Positions 48,933-57,196 are shown, counted from the first letter of the stretch. The stretch is DNA of 64,000 bases from Flavobacterium gyeonganense (GCF_029625295.1 NZ_CP121112.1:62001-126000), one strand, 5' to 3'. Numbers and translations are program-made. The notes: generated from the sequence alone by a model not told the origin.

Positions 48933-49534
48933 GAATCATTTCTGGAAAATACAAAGGACGCCGCATTTTTCCGCCAAAAAACCTTCCGGTAAGACCTACG
49001 ACTGACATGAGCAAAGAAGCATTATTTAATGTTTTGAACAATCATTTTAGTTTTGATGGCTTAAAGGTTTTGGATTTATTTTCGGGAACCGGAAACATCA
49101 GTTATGAATTTGCTTCACGCGGAAGTGCCCCAGTTACGGCTGTCGATGGCGATTTTGGATGTGTGAAATTTATTAAACAAGTAGCAGCAGAATATGATTT
49201 TGATATTGCAGCCACCAAAAGTGATGTTTATAAATTTCTGGAAAACTGCAAAACTTCTTATCATATTATATTTGCCGACCCACCTTATGGATTAGATCAA
49301 GTCGCATTTGAAAAAATTGTTCTGACAGTTTTCGAAAGGGATTTATTGAATGAAGACGGCATGATGATTATTGAACATTCTAAATATACCAAAATGGATC
49401 ATTTAAGTAATTTCTCTTTTCAGAAAAGTTATGGAGGATCCTTTTTTAGTTTCTTCGAATTGAACTCAACTGATGACGATGAAGAACTTCCTGAAGATTC
49501 ATCCGTAAAGTCAACAGAAGAAGACGAAGGATAA
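48929..49534 (+). CDS. rsmD: 16S rRNA (guanine966-N2) methyltransferase
   Basis: A 201-residue S-adenosylmethionine-dependent methyltransferase. MRIISGKYKGRRI at the start, RPTTDMSKEALFNVL, VLDLFSGTGNISYEF (cofactor site) and IIFADPPYGL (catalytic DPPY). Modifies the small-subunit rRNA. An acidic tail of about 20 residues after the family core is seen. Its start codon lies inside the stop of the DUF3822 gene. Confidence 0.95.
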   Translation: MRIISGKYKGRRIFPPKNLPVRPTTDMSKEALFNVLNNHFSFDGLKVLDLFSGTGNISYEFASRGSAPVTAVDGDFGCVKFIKQVAAEYDFDIAATKSDVYKFLENCKTSYHIIFADPPYGLDQVAFEKIVLTVFERDLLNEDGMMIIEHSKYTKMDHLSNFSFQKSYGGSFFSFFELNSTDDDEELPEDSSVKSTEEDEG

Positions 49535-49552
49535 TTCTCTTTTTTTAATTAT

Positions 49553-49597
49553 AAAAAGTTCCCCTGAAATTTAGTATTCAAGGGAACTTTTTATTTT
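49553..49597 (+). terminator. Rho-independent terminator after rsmD
   Basis: AAAAAGTTCCC (49553-49563) pairs with GGGAACTTTTT (49582-49592), followed by T-rich sequence. Confidence 0.88.
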
Positions 49598-49601
49598 ATT
49601 C

Positions 49602-49630
49602 AAAATAGAAAAACCTTGATTTGTCAAGGT
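49602..49630 (-). terminator. Rho-independent terminator for the gene at 49651-50199
   Basis: On the minus strand CCTTGA and TCAAGG form a stem followed by a TTTTTCTATTTT tract, just after the stop of the minus-strand gene. Confidence 0.7.
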
Positions 49631-49650
49631 CTCTATTATATTTCACGAAT

Positions 49651-50199
49651 TTATTTTCCAATTATCCACCCTAAAGTAAAGTTGACAGGAAGTGCAAATT
49701 TTGTTTCGATTTCACTGAAATTTATGCCTGGACCAATATTAAATTCCAAATTAAACCTTCCTTTATAAGTACGCTGCAATCCCCAAAGAACTGCTACAGT
49801 TGATGAAGGAACGTATGTAAAATACTCTGTATCTCCTGAAAGAGGCTTGAAGTAACCAGAAGCATTTAATGCTAAATAATTTGCAGAATTACGTTCAGTT
49901 CTTTTGCCTTTATTTGATCTTTTTTGTAAATTATAGTAATGACGAAGCTGCTCTGTAATTACAGGAATCATATAAACATTTGACTTACCATAAAAGTCAC
50001 TATAACTGTACCCTAAACTCAAACTAGCTTCAGAATATAAAGTATTTTTTTCTGAAAAACCATGTTCGTAAACAAAGCCGGGGAATAAAACATTTATTTT
50101 AAATTGGTTTTTTGCTACAGAAACCGAAGTTTCATCCTGAGCCTGAACAGCATTTATTGAAAGAACAGACAAAAGTAAAAATAAGTACGTTTTTTTCAT
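49651..50199 (-). CDS. Outer-membrane beta-barrel-like protein of unknown function
   Basis: A 182-residue protein with signal peptide (KKTYLFLLLSVLSINAVQAQ) and alternating hydrophobic strands: INVLFPGFVYEHGFSEKNTL, LSLGYSYSDFY, NLEFNIGPGINFSEIETKF and a final VNFTLGWIIGK, typical of small outer-membrane barrels. No domain name can be given. Its start has the short AAAAATGAAA context common here. Monocistronic. Confidence 0.8.
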   Translation of the reverse strand: MKKTYLFLLLSVLSINAVQAQDETSVSVAKNQFKINVLFPGFVYEHGFSEKNTLYSEASLSLGYSYSDFYGKSNVYMIPVITEQLRHYYNLQKRSNKGKRTERNSANYLALNASGYFKPLSGDTEYFTYVPSSTVAVLWGLQRTYKGRFNLEFNIGPGINFSEIETKFALPVNFTLGWIIGK

Positions 50200-50344
50200 T
50201 TTTTAGTTTCTAGAGGAAGGCGCAAAAGTAATATTTAAATAACATGAAACTAAAAAAAGAATATTATTTTCTTACATTTTTGCGGTCTGAAAATCATATA
50301 AGCTTTGTAAATAATTGTATAACAGTTTAGAAGATTTTATAGGA

Positions 50345-50352
50345 TAAATTTG
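50345..50352 (+). promoter_or_regulatory. TAnnTTTG -7 element of the 50378 gene
   Basis: TAAATTTG lies 26 bases before the ATG. A TTG at 50315-50317 is slightly too far for the ideal -33 spacing. Confidence 0.45.
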
Positions 50353-50377
50353 AATTGAACATTAAAATCAAGAAATC

Positions 50378-50572
50378 ATGAACCTAAAAAGATTTTTCGG
50401 AGGATTACTGACAATTCTCGGAATAGTTGGACTTATTTATACTGCAGTAATTTTTGCAGACACTTCCGGAGGAACACGTGATATTAAATCGCTTATTATT
50501 TACGGAATACTTGGAATTGTTTTTTTTACATCAGGAATCAGTTTAGTACGCACAACTAAAGACGAATCTTAG
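50378..50572 (+). CDS. Small two-helix membrane protein
   Basis: 64 residues with two hydrophobic helices: GGLLTILGIVGLIYTAVIFA and LIIYGILGIVFFTSGISLV, separated by a polar DTSGGTRDIKS loop. Short proteins of this pattern occur widely in Flavobacterium next to unrelated genes. Good start with a -7 element 26 bases upstream and a terminator after it. Function unknown. Confidence 0.75.
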   Translation: MNLKRFFGGLLTILGIVGLIYTAVIFADTSGGTRDIKSLIIYGILGIVFFTSGISLVRTTKDES

Positions 50573-50614
50573 ACTGTTAAAAATACCACACTCTAAATAC
50601 CACAAGCTAAACTC

Positions 50615-50664
50615 ACAAAGCGCTTAAGCAGATACGAAAGTATTAAACTTAGCGCTTTTTGTAT
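50615..50664. terminator. Hairpin terminator between convergent genes
   Basis: ACAAAGCGCTTAAG pairs with CTTAGCGCTTTTTGT (50648-50662), one mismatch, with T-rich 3' part; serves the plus-strand gene and possibly the convergent symporter. Confidence 0.75.
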
Positions 50665-50676
50665 TTATGATAAAAA

Positions 50677-51924
50677 TTATTCATGAACCGGATTCAGATT
50701 CAGCTCTGTAAAATCCCTTTCCGTTTTCGAAATTATTATGGTTGCGACTGTATTTCCTATCAAATTGGTTATTGCCCTTGCTTCGCTCATAAATTTATCG
50801 ACCCCCAGCAAAAAAGCCAGTCCTTCAACCGGAATTTTGTGCAGTGCGGTTAAAGTCGAAGCTAAAACAATAAAACCGCTTCCGGTTACCCCAGCAGCTC
50901 CTTTTGAAGTAATCATCAAAATTCCGATGACGGTCAGGATTTCAAAGAAACTCAAATGCACATCATACAACTGTGCTAAGAAAATTACCGACATCGACAA
51001 GTAAATCGAAGTTCCGTCCAAATTAAAAGAATAACCTGTCGGAATTACCAATCCCACAACCGATTTGCTGCAACCCATTTGCTCCAGTTTTACCATTATA
51101 CCTGGCAAAGCGGCCTCAGAAGAAGAAGTTCCAAGAACCAATAAAAGTTCTTCTTTGATGTATTTTAAAATCGACAGCATATTGATTTTGTAATATTTCA
51201 AAAGACTGCCTAAAATCAAAAATACAAATAAAGCCATTGTCATATAAACACACAACATCAGCTTCCCAAGCGGGATCAAAGTTTCCAGACCAAATTTTCC
51301 AATTGTGTAAGCCATTCCTCCAAAAGCCCCAAGCGGAGCAAAATACATCACATATTTTAATCCGGTAAAAACAACTTTTGAAAAACGTTCCAAAACCAAA
51401 ATCGTCTGCTCTCTCTTTTTATAAAAATTCAAAGCAATACCACAAAAAATTGCAGTCAAAAGGACCTGCAGCGTAAAATTCGAAAAGAAAAACTGAAGCC
51501 ACGAAAAGTTTTCTGCCGCATGATTCGTGTACTTGCTCGCATCCTGAAGATCCAATCCTGATTTATCTATTTTTCCGGGTTGAAATAAATAAGCCACTGC
51601 CACACCAATTGCTAAAGCAATAGTTGAAACAACTTCAAAATAAGCCAAAGATTTTACCCCTATTCGTCCCACTTTCTTCAGGTTTCCCATTCCGGAAATC
51701 CCCAAAACAATCGTCAGGAAAATAATCGGACCAATAAACAACTTTATAATATCAACAAATGTATCACCAACAATTTTCATTTTCACACCATTTTCAGGAA
51801 AAAAATGTCCGAGCAAAACACCTGCAATAATCGAAATTAAAACCCAGAAAGTAAGATTAGTTACTACTGAACGAAAAAGTGATTTCTTAGTTTTTGAAGA
51901 AAAATTGGGAGAATTTACATTCAT
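50677..51924 (-). CDS. Dicarboxylate/amino acid:cation symporter (DAACS family)
   Basis: A 415-residue inner-membrane transporter. Typical motifs: LIIAGVLLGHFFP-like (ISIIAGVLLGHFFPE), KLFIGPIIFLTIVLGISGMG, the re-entrant serine-rich SSSEAALPGIM and SFNLDGTSIYLSMSVIFLAQ, and SKGAAGVTGSGFIVLASTL. Such GltP/DctA-type carriers take up glutamate, aspartate or C4-dicarboxylates with H+ or Na+. The substrate cannot be fixed from these motifs. Lies immediately before the RNase P RNA gene on the same strand. Confidence 0.93.
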   Translation of the reverse strand: MNVNSPNFSSKTKKSLFRSVVTNLTFWVLISIIAGVLLGHFFPENGVKMKIVGDTFVDIIKLFIGPIIFLTIVLGISGMGNLKKVGRIGVKSLAYFEVVSTIALAIGVAVAYLFQPGKIDKSGLDLQDASKYTNHAAENFSWLQFFFSNFTLQVLLTAIFCGIALNFYKKREQTILVLERFSKVVFTGLKYVMYFAPLGAFGGMAYTIGKFGLETLIPLGKLMLCVYMTMALFVFLILGSLLKYYKINMLSILKYIKEELLLVLGTSSSEAALPGIMVKLEQMGCSKSVVGLVIPTGYSFNLDGTSIYLSMSVIFLAQLYDVHLSFFEILTVIGILMITSKGAAGVTGSGFIVLASTLTALHKIPVEGLAFLLGVDKFMSEARAITNLIGNTVATIIISKTERDFTELNLNPVHE

Positions 51925-51959
51925 GAAAATGAGTTAGCGCTTTCACAAATATATAAAAA

Positions 51960-52282
51960 ATGCAGACCTGTAAGCCGGATTCTGTTCTTGTCCCGCCTAA
52001 ACGAAACAATACCTTATCATTTATCTAGATTCCGAATTACTTCGGAACTCAAGCTACCTACCCTTCAGCAACGAACGAGAAGCCCTTAAATGCTGATATA
52101 CTTGGTATTTCACCGCATAGAGTTTACCTGGTTTCACTACAGCATTACCTGTACATACTTTCTGTTGCACTTGTCCTTGCCTTATTGCTAAGACCGACGG
52201 GTGTTACCCGCTATGCTTCTCTGTGGTGTCCGGACTTTCCTCCCTCCCGATAAAACGGGACGACGATAAGGCGGTCTGCTGT
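51960..52282 (-). ncRNA. rnpB: RNase P RNA (class A)
   Basis: Minus strand. Conserved elements: GAGGAAAGTCCGGAC near the 5' end, TAACACCCGTCGGTC, GGCAAGGACAAGTGCAACAG, and the 3' AGAATCCGGCTTACAGGTCTG. Helix P1 is formed by GCAGACC (5' end, plus 52273-52279) and GGTCTGC (3' end, plus 51962-51968). A TAnnTTTG element sits just upstream. Length about 320 nt fits the family; ends are estimates from the P1 pairing. It is the catalytic RNA that trims tRNA 5' ends. Confidence 0.96.
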
Positions 52283-52283
52283 G

Positions 52284-52291
52284 CAAAAGTA
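52284..52291 (-). promoter_or_regulatory. TAnnTTTG -7 element of rnpB
   Basis: On the minus strand TACTTTTG lies about five bases before the estimated 5' end of RNase P RNA, as expected for a Bacteroidota promoter. Confidence 0.75.
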
Positions 52292-52406
52292 ACACTTTAT
52301 CACCGAAGAAGCTAAAATATAAATTTCAGATTTCCTTACAATTTCTTAACCAATTAATTTCAAATTGGTTATCTTTAAGATTCTATAATTTTAAATACAG
52401 TTTATT

Positions 52407-52700
52407 ATGAAAAGAATGTATCATTACGCAACTGTTTCAAAAGCTTTAGATCAATTGCATGAAAAAGGGTTTACGTGCGATTTCAATCGAAATGCAGACG
52501 TGATTAAAAAAAATCCTGAGAAATTTGAAATTGTTCATGTGTATCGATACGAAGGGGAATCAGACCCGGGCGATGAGGCAGTTGTATACGGAATTAAATC
52601 GACTACAGGCAAAAAAGGCGTTTATGTAGCTGGCTTTTCTGCAGATTCAGATCAGGAAACCGCTAAATTTTTATTTGATTTAAGTATTAGGGGGAGGTAA
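52407..52700 (+). CDS. Small conserved protein (often labelled phosphoribosylpyrophosphate synthetase)
   Basis: 97 residues, starting [20 protein letters not shown] and continuing with [20 protein letters not shown] and [20 protein letters not shown]. The family is widespread in Flavobacteriia and carries the database name of PRPP synthetase, but it is far too short and lacks the PRPP-binding motif, so that name is not supported here. The fold looks alpha/beta. Function unknown. Confidence 0.85.
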   Translation: MKRMYHYATVSKALDQLHEKGFTCDFNRNADVIKKNPEKFEIVHVYRYEGESDPGDEAVVYGIKSTTGKKGVYVAGFSADSDQETAKFLFDLSIRGR

Positions 52701-52736
52701 AATTTTAAATTCCAATTGTTAAACTTAGACAAAATA

Positions 52737-52787
52737 AAATTCCAAATTCCAATGTTACATTTGTACTATTGGAATTTGGAATTTTTT
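52737..52787. terminator. Long perfect hairpin between convergent genes
   Basis: AAATTCCAAATTCCAA (52737-52752) and TTGGAATTTGGAATTT (52769-52784) are a perfect 16-bp inverted repeat, followed by more Ts. It is a strong bidirectional terminator and may also be a member of the TTCCAAA-type dispersed repeats of Flavobacterium. Confidence 0.85.
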
Positions 52788-52807
52788 AAATTGAATTTTT
52801 CTCAATT

Positions 52808-53179
52808 TTATAGTGTTGGTATTTTCAGTTTCCATCCCGGTTGAATCAGGTCCGGATTTGAAATAATATCTTTATTGGCTTCAAAGATATCCTGCCAGGA
52901 AACATCGTATGCTTTTACAATTTTAGAAAGGGAATCACCATTTTCAACAGTATATTCTCTTAAAACTCCCTGCGCAACTTCAATATTCATTACTACATCC
53001 GCTGATCTGTAATCTGGATCTATTTTATTGTAAGTATCCCACAGTTTGTCTTTATCAGCTGCTGACTTAGCGTTGCCATCAATATATAACACGCTGTTTT
53101 GTTCTCTTACCTGCAAGTTATCTACTCCTAAATCGGTAGCCAGATTAATTAATTCGCTGTATTTTTCCTGTAAGCCCAT
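52808..53179 (-). CDS. BON-LysM protein (Kbp/YgaU-like)
   Basis: A 123-residue protein. The first 70 residues form a BON-like domain (KYSELINLATDLGVDNLQVR; SADVVMNIEV) and the end a LysM domain (REYTVENGDSLSKIVKAYDV; PDLIQPGWKLKIPTL). E. coli Kbp with this layout is a cytoplasmic K+-binding stress protein. No signal peptide here either. It follows a BON-domain lipoprotein by six bases, so they are co-transcribed. Confidence 0.9.
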   Translation of the reverse strand: MGLQEKYSELINLATDLGVDNLQVREQNSVLYIDGNAKSAADKDKLWDTYNKIDPDYRSADVVMNIEVAQGVLREYTVENGDSLSKIVKAYDVSWQDIFEANKDIISNPDLIQPGWKLKIPTL

Positions 53180-53185
53180 AACGTT

Positions 53186-53665
53186 TTATTTAATTATTAA
53201 TTTATTATCGACTTTTTGAGGTTTCAATTCCTGTATGCTTTGAATCAAAGGCTGCAATTGGCTTCGTTTAATTTCTCCGGAAAGCGTAACGACACCACCC
53301 ACAACTGTCGCACTAACACCATCATAAGATTTGATTACTTTACCAACCGATTTATCTAAATCAGCATCCGAATTGATAATAACAGCTGCAGCGGCAGGTT
53401 CTTCATTTGGAACCGGAATCTGGCAATTGTTCACCACCGATTTTACTCCTTTAATGGCTTTCACAGAACGTTCAATGTTTTTCTTAAAAGCATCATCCTC
53501 ACAGGTTCCTACAATGGTTGCAACACCTTCATGAATCGTAACCTGCACTTCAGGTGTATCTGCTAATTTTTCATTGATTTCTTTTTGAATATCTGCATCT
53601 TTAGGCGTGCAAGCCAGTAAAACAAGACCAAGAATTATTCCCAATGCAATTGATTTGAATTTCAT
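53186..53665 (-). CDS. BON-domain lipoprotein
   Basis: 159 residues. Signal peptide with lipobox ALGIILGLVLLACTPK, then two BON domains (DIQKEINEKLADTPEVQVTI; GVKSVVNNCQI and DADLDKSVGKVIKSYDGVSA; LKPQKVDNKLIIK). BON modules bind phospholipid or help stabilise the envelope (OsmY-like). Its gene precedes the BON-LysM gene by six bases; together they suggest an osmotic or envelope stress operon. Confidence 0.9.
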   Translation of the reverse strand: MKFKSIALGIILGLVLLACTPKDADIQKEINEKLADTPEVQVTIHEGVATIVGTCEDDAFKKNIERSVKAIKGVKSVVNNCQIPVPNEEPAAAAVIINSDADLDKSVGKVIKSYDGVSATVVGGVVTLSGEIKRSQLQPLIQSIQELKPQKVDNKLIIK

Positions 53666-53883
53666 AATACTATTTTTTAATAATTATCTGTTTTAAAATT
53701 AAACAGAGTAATAATCAAAATTTTATATGATTATCGTTAAAGATTTATATGGTTTTCAGTAGATCCGTCTTTTCAAACTCTGAAAATCAAAAGTGTGCAC
53801 CATTAATTCTGTAAAGCATTTGAATAATAATATAACTCCTTTATTTCTAAGCAGATGTATTTTTATAAAAACAATTAGAAATC

Positions 53884-54114
53884 ATGATACATCAATTAAA
53901 ACCTTCAATATTAGTAGAAACACCACTAGGAACTGGCCAGGCCATTTTTCTTATCGATTACGGAATGCATCAGAATACGTGTTGGGTTGTAGCTTTACAA
54001 GAAAATGGAGTTATCAAGCATTTTGACTGTAACGATGTAATTCTTTCTACAAATTACACATACGGAATGAATCTTAGAAAAAATAACTTTGAAGATAAAA
54101 AAGAAGTTAGTTAA
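53884..54114 (+). CDS. Small protein of unknown function
   Basis: 76 residues from ATG 53884: MIHQLKPSILVETPLGTGQA, FLIDYGMHQNTCWVVALQEN, then a polar tail. A beta-rich single-domain protein whose GTGxAxFLIDYG and NTCWVV pattern I recall from small Flavobacterium proteins of unknown role. An overlapping frame (53793-54026) is rejected as its composition is unlike protein. Confidence 0.7.
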   Translation: MIHQLKPSILVETPLGTGQAIFLIDYGMHQNTCWVVALQENGVIKHFDCNDVILSTNYTYGMNLRKNNFEDKKEVS

Positions 54115-54287
54115 TAATTTACTTTAGTGTTTAGTATGTTTTTGAAGTAATCAAACTAGCATTGACTAACGTGACGCTTGGATCAGCGAGAGTAGCAAGA
54201 GTATTGTATGTTTAATAGCAAGTTTGGGATATTACTTCTAGACAAAAAAATTCTAGTCAACAATTAAAGTCTATTTAAAATCAGTAT

Positions 54288-54569
54288 TTATAAAAATTCA
54301 ATCAACGCTTTTTCTTCATCAAAATTGCATTTTTCAAGAATCATGCGATAATAGCCGGAAGTTGATTCAGCATAATTCAATTCTTTAACGACAAAATCAT
54401 GAAACTCTTTCCAGTCGGGACTCAGATTTTCATTTATATTATTATGCAAACAACACAGCTTGTATCCATTAATATTCTCATACAAAGTTGAAAATTTTTT
54501 ATTTCCAATGTATAAATAAGGCTTCTATCTTATTAAATCTAAAAGTGAATATAAATTATTCTGATTCAT
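54288..54569 (-). pseudogene. Small gene interrupted by an in-frame TAG
   Basis: ATG 54569 opens MNQNNLYSLLDLIR, then TAG (54525-54527), then the same frame continues KPYLYIGNKKFSTLYENING and on to a stop at 54288. The two parts together make about 92 residues with the sense pattern R-x-K-P-x-L-Y-I-G that I recall from small proteins of immunity-like type. Only one base change (for example to CAG, AAG or TGG) would restore it. A TTG at 54485 could start a 65-residue product. Recent nonsense mutation, sequencing error or read-through are all possible. Confidence 0.65.
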
Positions 54570-54721
54570 AATTAATTACTCATAAGTTTCATTATTAGTT
54601 ACAGGCTTCAAAACAACCTCTACTAGTTAGTACGCTAAAGTAATCTTTTTATTTATTAATAATTAGAACTACAATAATGAATAAAAGCATAAAAAAGCTA
54701 TTATTGTATAAAAATCTGCGT

Positions 54722-55375
54722 ATGAAACTAAAACACTTTTTTATTTTATCGTTTTTATTTATTTCTAATTATTCTTTTTCTTGTGATTGCAAGCCAATTG
54801 ATCGGGAAAATATGGTAGAAACAGGATTAAAATTTGAAATCGTATTTTACGGAGAAGTTATAAAAGTAGATTCAATAAAAAGAACTTATACTTTTAGAAT
54901 TATAGAACTCTTTAAAGGAAAATATAATTCTCAGTTCATTACGCAAAAGTACTCTGGCAATTGCTCTATTATCCCATCAGCAAAACAACTTTGGATTATA
55001 TATGCTACATTAAATAACGATAAAACAATAGATGTAAGTTGTTCTCCAAGTACCGGATTTAAACCATATGGGAGTGGTTCCATGCCTCCTCCACCAAAAA
55101 TAAAAATCTCTCAAAAGATAGATGATCAAATAAGAACATTATCTTTTTATGCTTGGGATTTGAAATTTGAAAATCGAAATTTACAAGATTGGATTTATCA
55201 ATTAGAAAAACTTAGAATATATAAATCTTTAGAAAATCAAAAATCTGAAAAAGAAAAAACAGAGACAAAAATAGCAACATATAGCCAATACATTATCATT
55301 TCTTTGATTGTCAATATCGTATTGTTTTTAGTTTTAATTTTTGTGATTTTAAGAAAAAAGAATTTAGTCAAATAA
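54722..55375 (+). CDS. Secreted, membrane-anchored protein with N-terminal CDCKP motif
   Basis: 217 residues from ATG 54722 (an earlier ATG 54677 adds 15 basic residues). Signal peptide KLKHFFILSFLFISNYSFSC, then CDCKPIDRENM with a domain up to about residue 110 (VFYGEVIKVDSIKRTYTFRI; ELFKGKYNSQF; GNCSII) that resembles the NTR/TIMP-like fold starting with a Cys pair. A C-terminal membrane helix (YIIISLIVNIVLFLVLIFVI) and KK tail follow. Probably an outer-facing protein anchored in the inner membrane. Role unknown. Confidence 0.75.
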   Translation: MKLKHFFILSFLFISNYSFSCDCKPIDRENMVETGLKFEIVFYGEVIKVDSIKRTYTFRIIELFKGKYNSQFITQKYSGNCSIIPSAKQLWIIYATLNNDKTIDVSCSPSTGFKPYGSGSMPPPPKIKISQKIDDQIRTLSFYAWDLKFENRNLQDWIYQLEKLRIYKSLENQKSEKEKTETKIATYSQYIIISLIVNIVLFLVLIFVILRKKNLVK

Positions 55376-55409
55376 CTAAATTCCACTTTAAACAACGGAA
55401 CAAAAGTCA

Positions 55410-55417
55410 TATATTTG
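55410..55417 (+). promoter_or_regulatory. TAnnTTTG -7 element of dnaX
   Basis: TATATTTG is 21 bases before the dnaX start and fits the Bacteroidota -7 consensus. The -33 region has only TTTA. Confidence 0.55.
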
Positions 55418-55437
55418 CTATCGAATAAAAACAGAAT

Positions 55438-56511
55438 ATGGAACAATTTGTAGTATCGGCTCGTAAATACCGCCCGCAGACCTTTAAGGATGTTGTGGGG
55501 CAGAAAGCCATTACAAACACTTTGCTAAATGCCATAGAAAGCAATCATCTTGCTTCTGCCCTTTTATTCACCGGACCGCGTGGTGTTGGTAAAACAACCT
55601 GCGCACGTATTCTGGCACGTAAAATAAATCAGCCTGGATATGATGACCCTAATGAAGATTTTGCTTTCAACGTTTTTGAGTTGGATGCCGCTTCAAACAA
55701 CTCGGTTGATGACATTCGTAACCTAATCGATCAGGTTCGAATTCCGCCTCAAACCGGACAATATAAAGTCTATATTATTGACGAGGTTCATATGTTGTCT
55801 TCGGCTGCTTTTAATGCTTTTCTGAAAACATTAGAAGAACCTCCAAAGCATGCTATTTTTATTTTAGCGACAACAGAAAAACATAAAATCATTCCGACGA
55901 TTTTATCACGCTGTCAGATATTTGATTTCAAAAGAATTACAGTAAAAGATGCCAAAGAACATCTGGCTGACGTTGCACAAAGTCAGGGAATAAGTTTTGA
56001 AGATGATGCTTTGCACATTATTGCTCAAAAAGCAGATGGTGCGATGCGTGATGCTTTATCCATTTTTGACCGCGTGGTTTCCTACTGCGGAACCAATTTA
56101 ACGCGTCAGGCCGTAACAGAGAACCTGAATGTTTTAGATTACGAGACCTATGTTTCGATTACCGATTTGCTTTTAGAAAATAAAATTCCGGAACTTTTGC
56201 TGGCATACAACGATATACTTGCAAAAGGTTTTGACGGGCATCATTTTATTGCCGGTTTAGCTTCGCATTTCAGGGATTTATTAGTAAGCAAAACGCCTGC
56301 TACTTTAAGTTTGCTTGAAGTCGGCGAACAAGCACAGCAGATGTACGGCATACAGGCGCAAAAATGTTCTCAGAATTTTTTATTGCAGGGAATAGATATT
56401 GCTAACGATTGTGATTTAAAATACAAATTAAGCCAGAATCAGCGTCTCTTGGTCGAATTATGTCTGATGCAATTAGCCTCTATCAACTTTGATGGAGAAA
56501 AAAAAAGCTGA
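55438..56511 (+). CDS. dnaX: DNA polymerase III gamma/tau subunit, gamma-length product
   Basis: A 357-residue clamp-loader ATPase. Walker A GPRGVGKTTCARIL (about 46-59), Walker B VYIIDEVHML, sensor 1 ATTEKHK and sensor 2 GAMRDALSIFDR, then the collar domain (to about 350). It ends GEKKS-stop right after a run of nine As (56498-56506), the length expected for gamma. The usual zinc-binding cysteines of the ATPase domain are absent in this lineage. Tau-specific sequence continues in another frame directly after (next entry). Gamma/tau loads the sliding clamp and tau links it to the polymerase and helicase. Confidence 0.95.
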   Translation: MEQFVVSARKYRPQTFKDVVGQKAITNTLLNAIESNHLASALLFTGPRGVGKTTCARILARKINQPGYDDPNEDFAFNVFELDAASNNSVDDIRNLIDQVRIPPQTGQYKVYIIDEVHMLSSAAFNAFLKTLEEPPKHAIFILATTEKHKIIPTILSRCQIFDFKRITVKDAKEHLADVAQSQGISFEDDALHIIAQKADGAMRDALSIFDRVVSYCGTNLTRQAVTENLNVLDYETYVSITDLLLENKIPELLLAYNDILAKGFDGHHFIAGLASHFRDLLVSKTPATLSLLEVGEQAQQMYGIQAQKCSQNFLLQGIDIANDCDLKYKLSQNQRLLVELCLMQLASINFDGEKKS

Positions 56512-57196
56512 GCAATTTATAATTCCGCCCACATATTTTAAAAAAGGAGGGTATTCTATAGTTGAAAGTCCAAAATCCAAAGTCCAAAATCCTCCTGCTG
56601 AAGCTGAAATTCCAACATCTAAAATTGAAAATTCAGAAACTATAACTGAAAATACAGCTTCACAAAAAGTAGAAACAATTGCATCTCCACAAGCACAAAC
56701 TCCTGTTGCTGCTCAATCTGAAGTTAGTAGTGAACCTAAAGTTTCTGCTTTTTCCCTGGCAAGTATCCGAAAGAAAAAAGAGCTGGAAGCCAATGGTAAA
56801 TCTTATGTAAAACCAACTTCGGTTCTGCTTACAGAAGAATTTACTGAAACAGACATGCTATTGTACTGGAACAAATACGCACAGCGTTTAGGTGAAAAAG
56901 GTTTCAAAATCATGGAATCGTTATTATTGATTAACGACCCAAAATTAAACGGTACTGTCATCACAATTGAATTGCCGAATGAAGGTTCGAAATTAGATTT
57001 TGAAAGTCAGGTTAACGGGCTTTTAGGCTATTTAAAAGGACATTTACACAATCATGATATTACGATTGAAGTACTTGTAAATGAAACAATAGAGAATAAA
57101 AGAAGTTTTAACGATCAGGACCGATACAATCGTTTATTGGAAATCAACCCAAATATTGAACTTTTACGTTCTACATTTGGATTGGATTTGCCGTAG
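56492..57196 (+). CDS. dnaX: Tau-specific C-terminal part of DnaX, in another frame after the A9 run
   Basis: About 235 residues: a linker rich in Pro, Ser and Glu (to about 100) and then a domain with EEFTETDMLLYWNKYAQRLG and LEINPNIELLRSTFGLDLP, the C-terminus typical of Bacteroidota DnaX. The frame joins the gamma frame at the A9 run if the run is read as eight or eleven As, giving GEKKAEQF or GEKKKAEQF. The ATG at 56492 is within the end of gamma and has no good ribosome-binding site. So this is almost certainly the end of tau, made by slippage or wrongly separated by an assembly error. Confidence 0.9.
   Translation: MEKKKAEQFIIPPTYFKKGGYSIVESPKSKVQNPPAEAEIPTSKIENSETITENTASQKVETIASPQAQTPVAAQSEVSSEPKVSAFSLASIRKKKELEANGKSYVKPTSVLLTEEFTETDMLLYWNKYAQRLGEKGFKIMESLLLINDPKLNGTVITIELPNEGSKLDFESQVNGLLGYLKGHLHNHDITIEVLVNETIENKRSFNDQDRYNRLLEINPNIELLRSTFGLDLP
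56564..56592 (+). repeat. AGTCCAAAATCCAA direct repeat in the tau linker
   Basis: AGTCCAAAATCC is repeated in tandem (spaced by AA), encoding SPKSKVQNP in the tau linker. It resembles TTCCAAA-type intergenic words of Flavobacterium and the hairpin at 52737-52784, so it may be an intergenic-type repeat inside a gene. Confidence 0.5.

Noticed and set aside
52407..52700. Phosphoribosylpyrophosphate synthetase
   Set aside because: Protein is only 97 residues and has no PRPP-binding loop; the name appears to be a propagated mislabel.
53793..54026. 77-codon ORF overlapping 53884-54114
   Set aside because: Other frame of a better-looking small gene, no ribosome-binding context and Thr/Arg-rich shadow composition.
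55438..56540. E. coli-type -1 ribosomal frameshift in dnaX
   Set aside because: A -1 shift on the A run gives only a few codons (KKLSNL then stop), while tau lies in the other frame.
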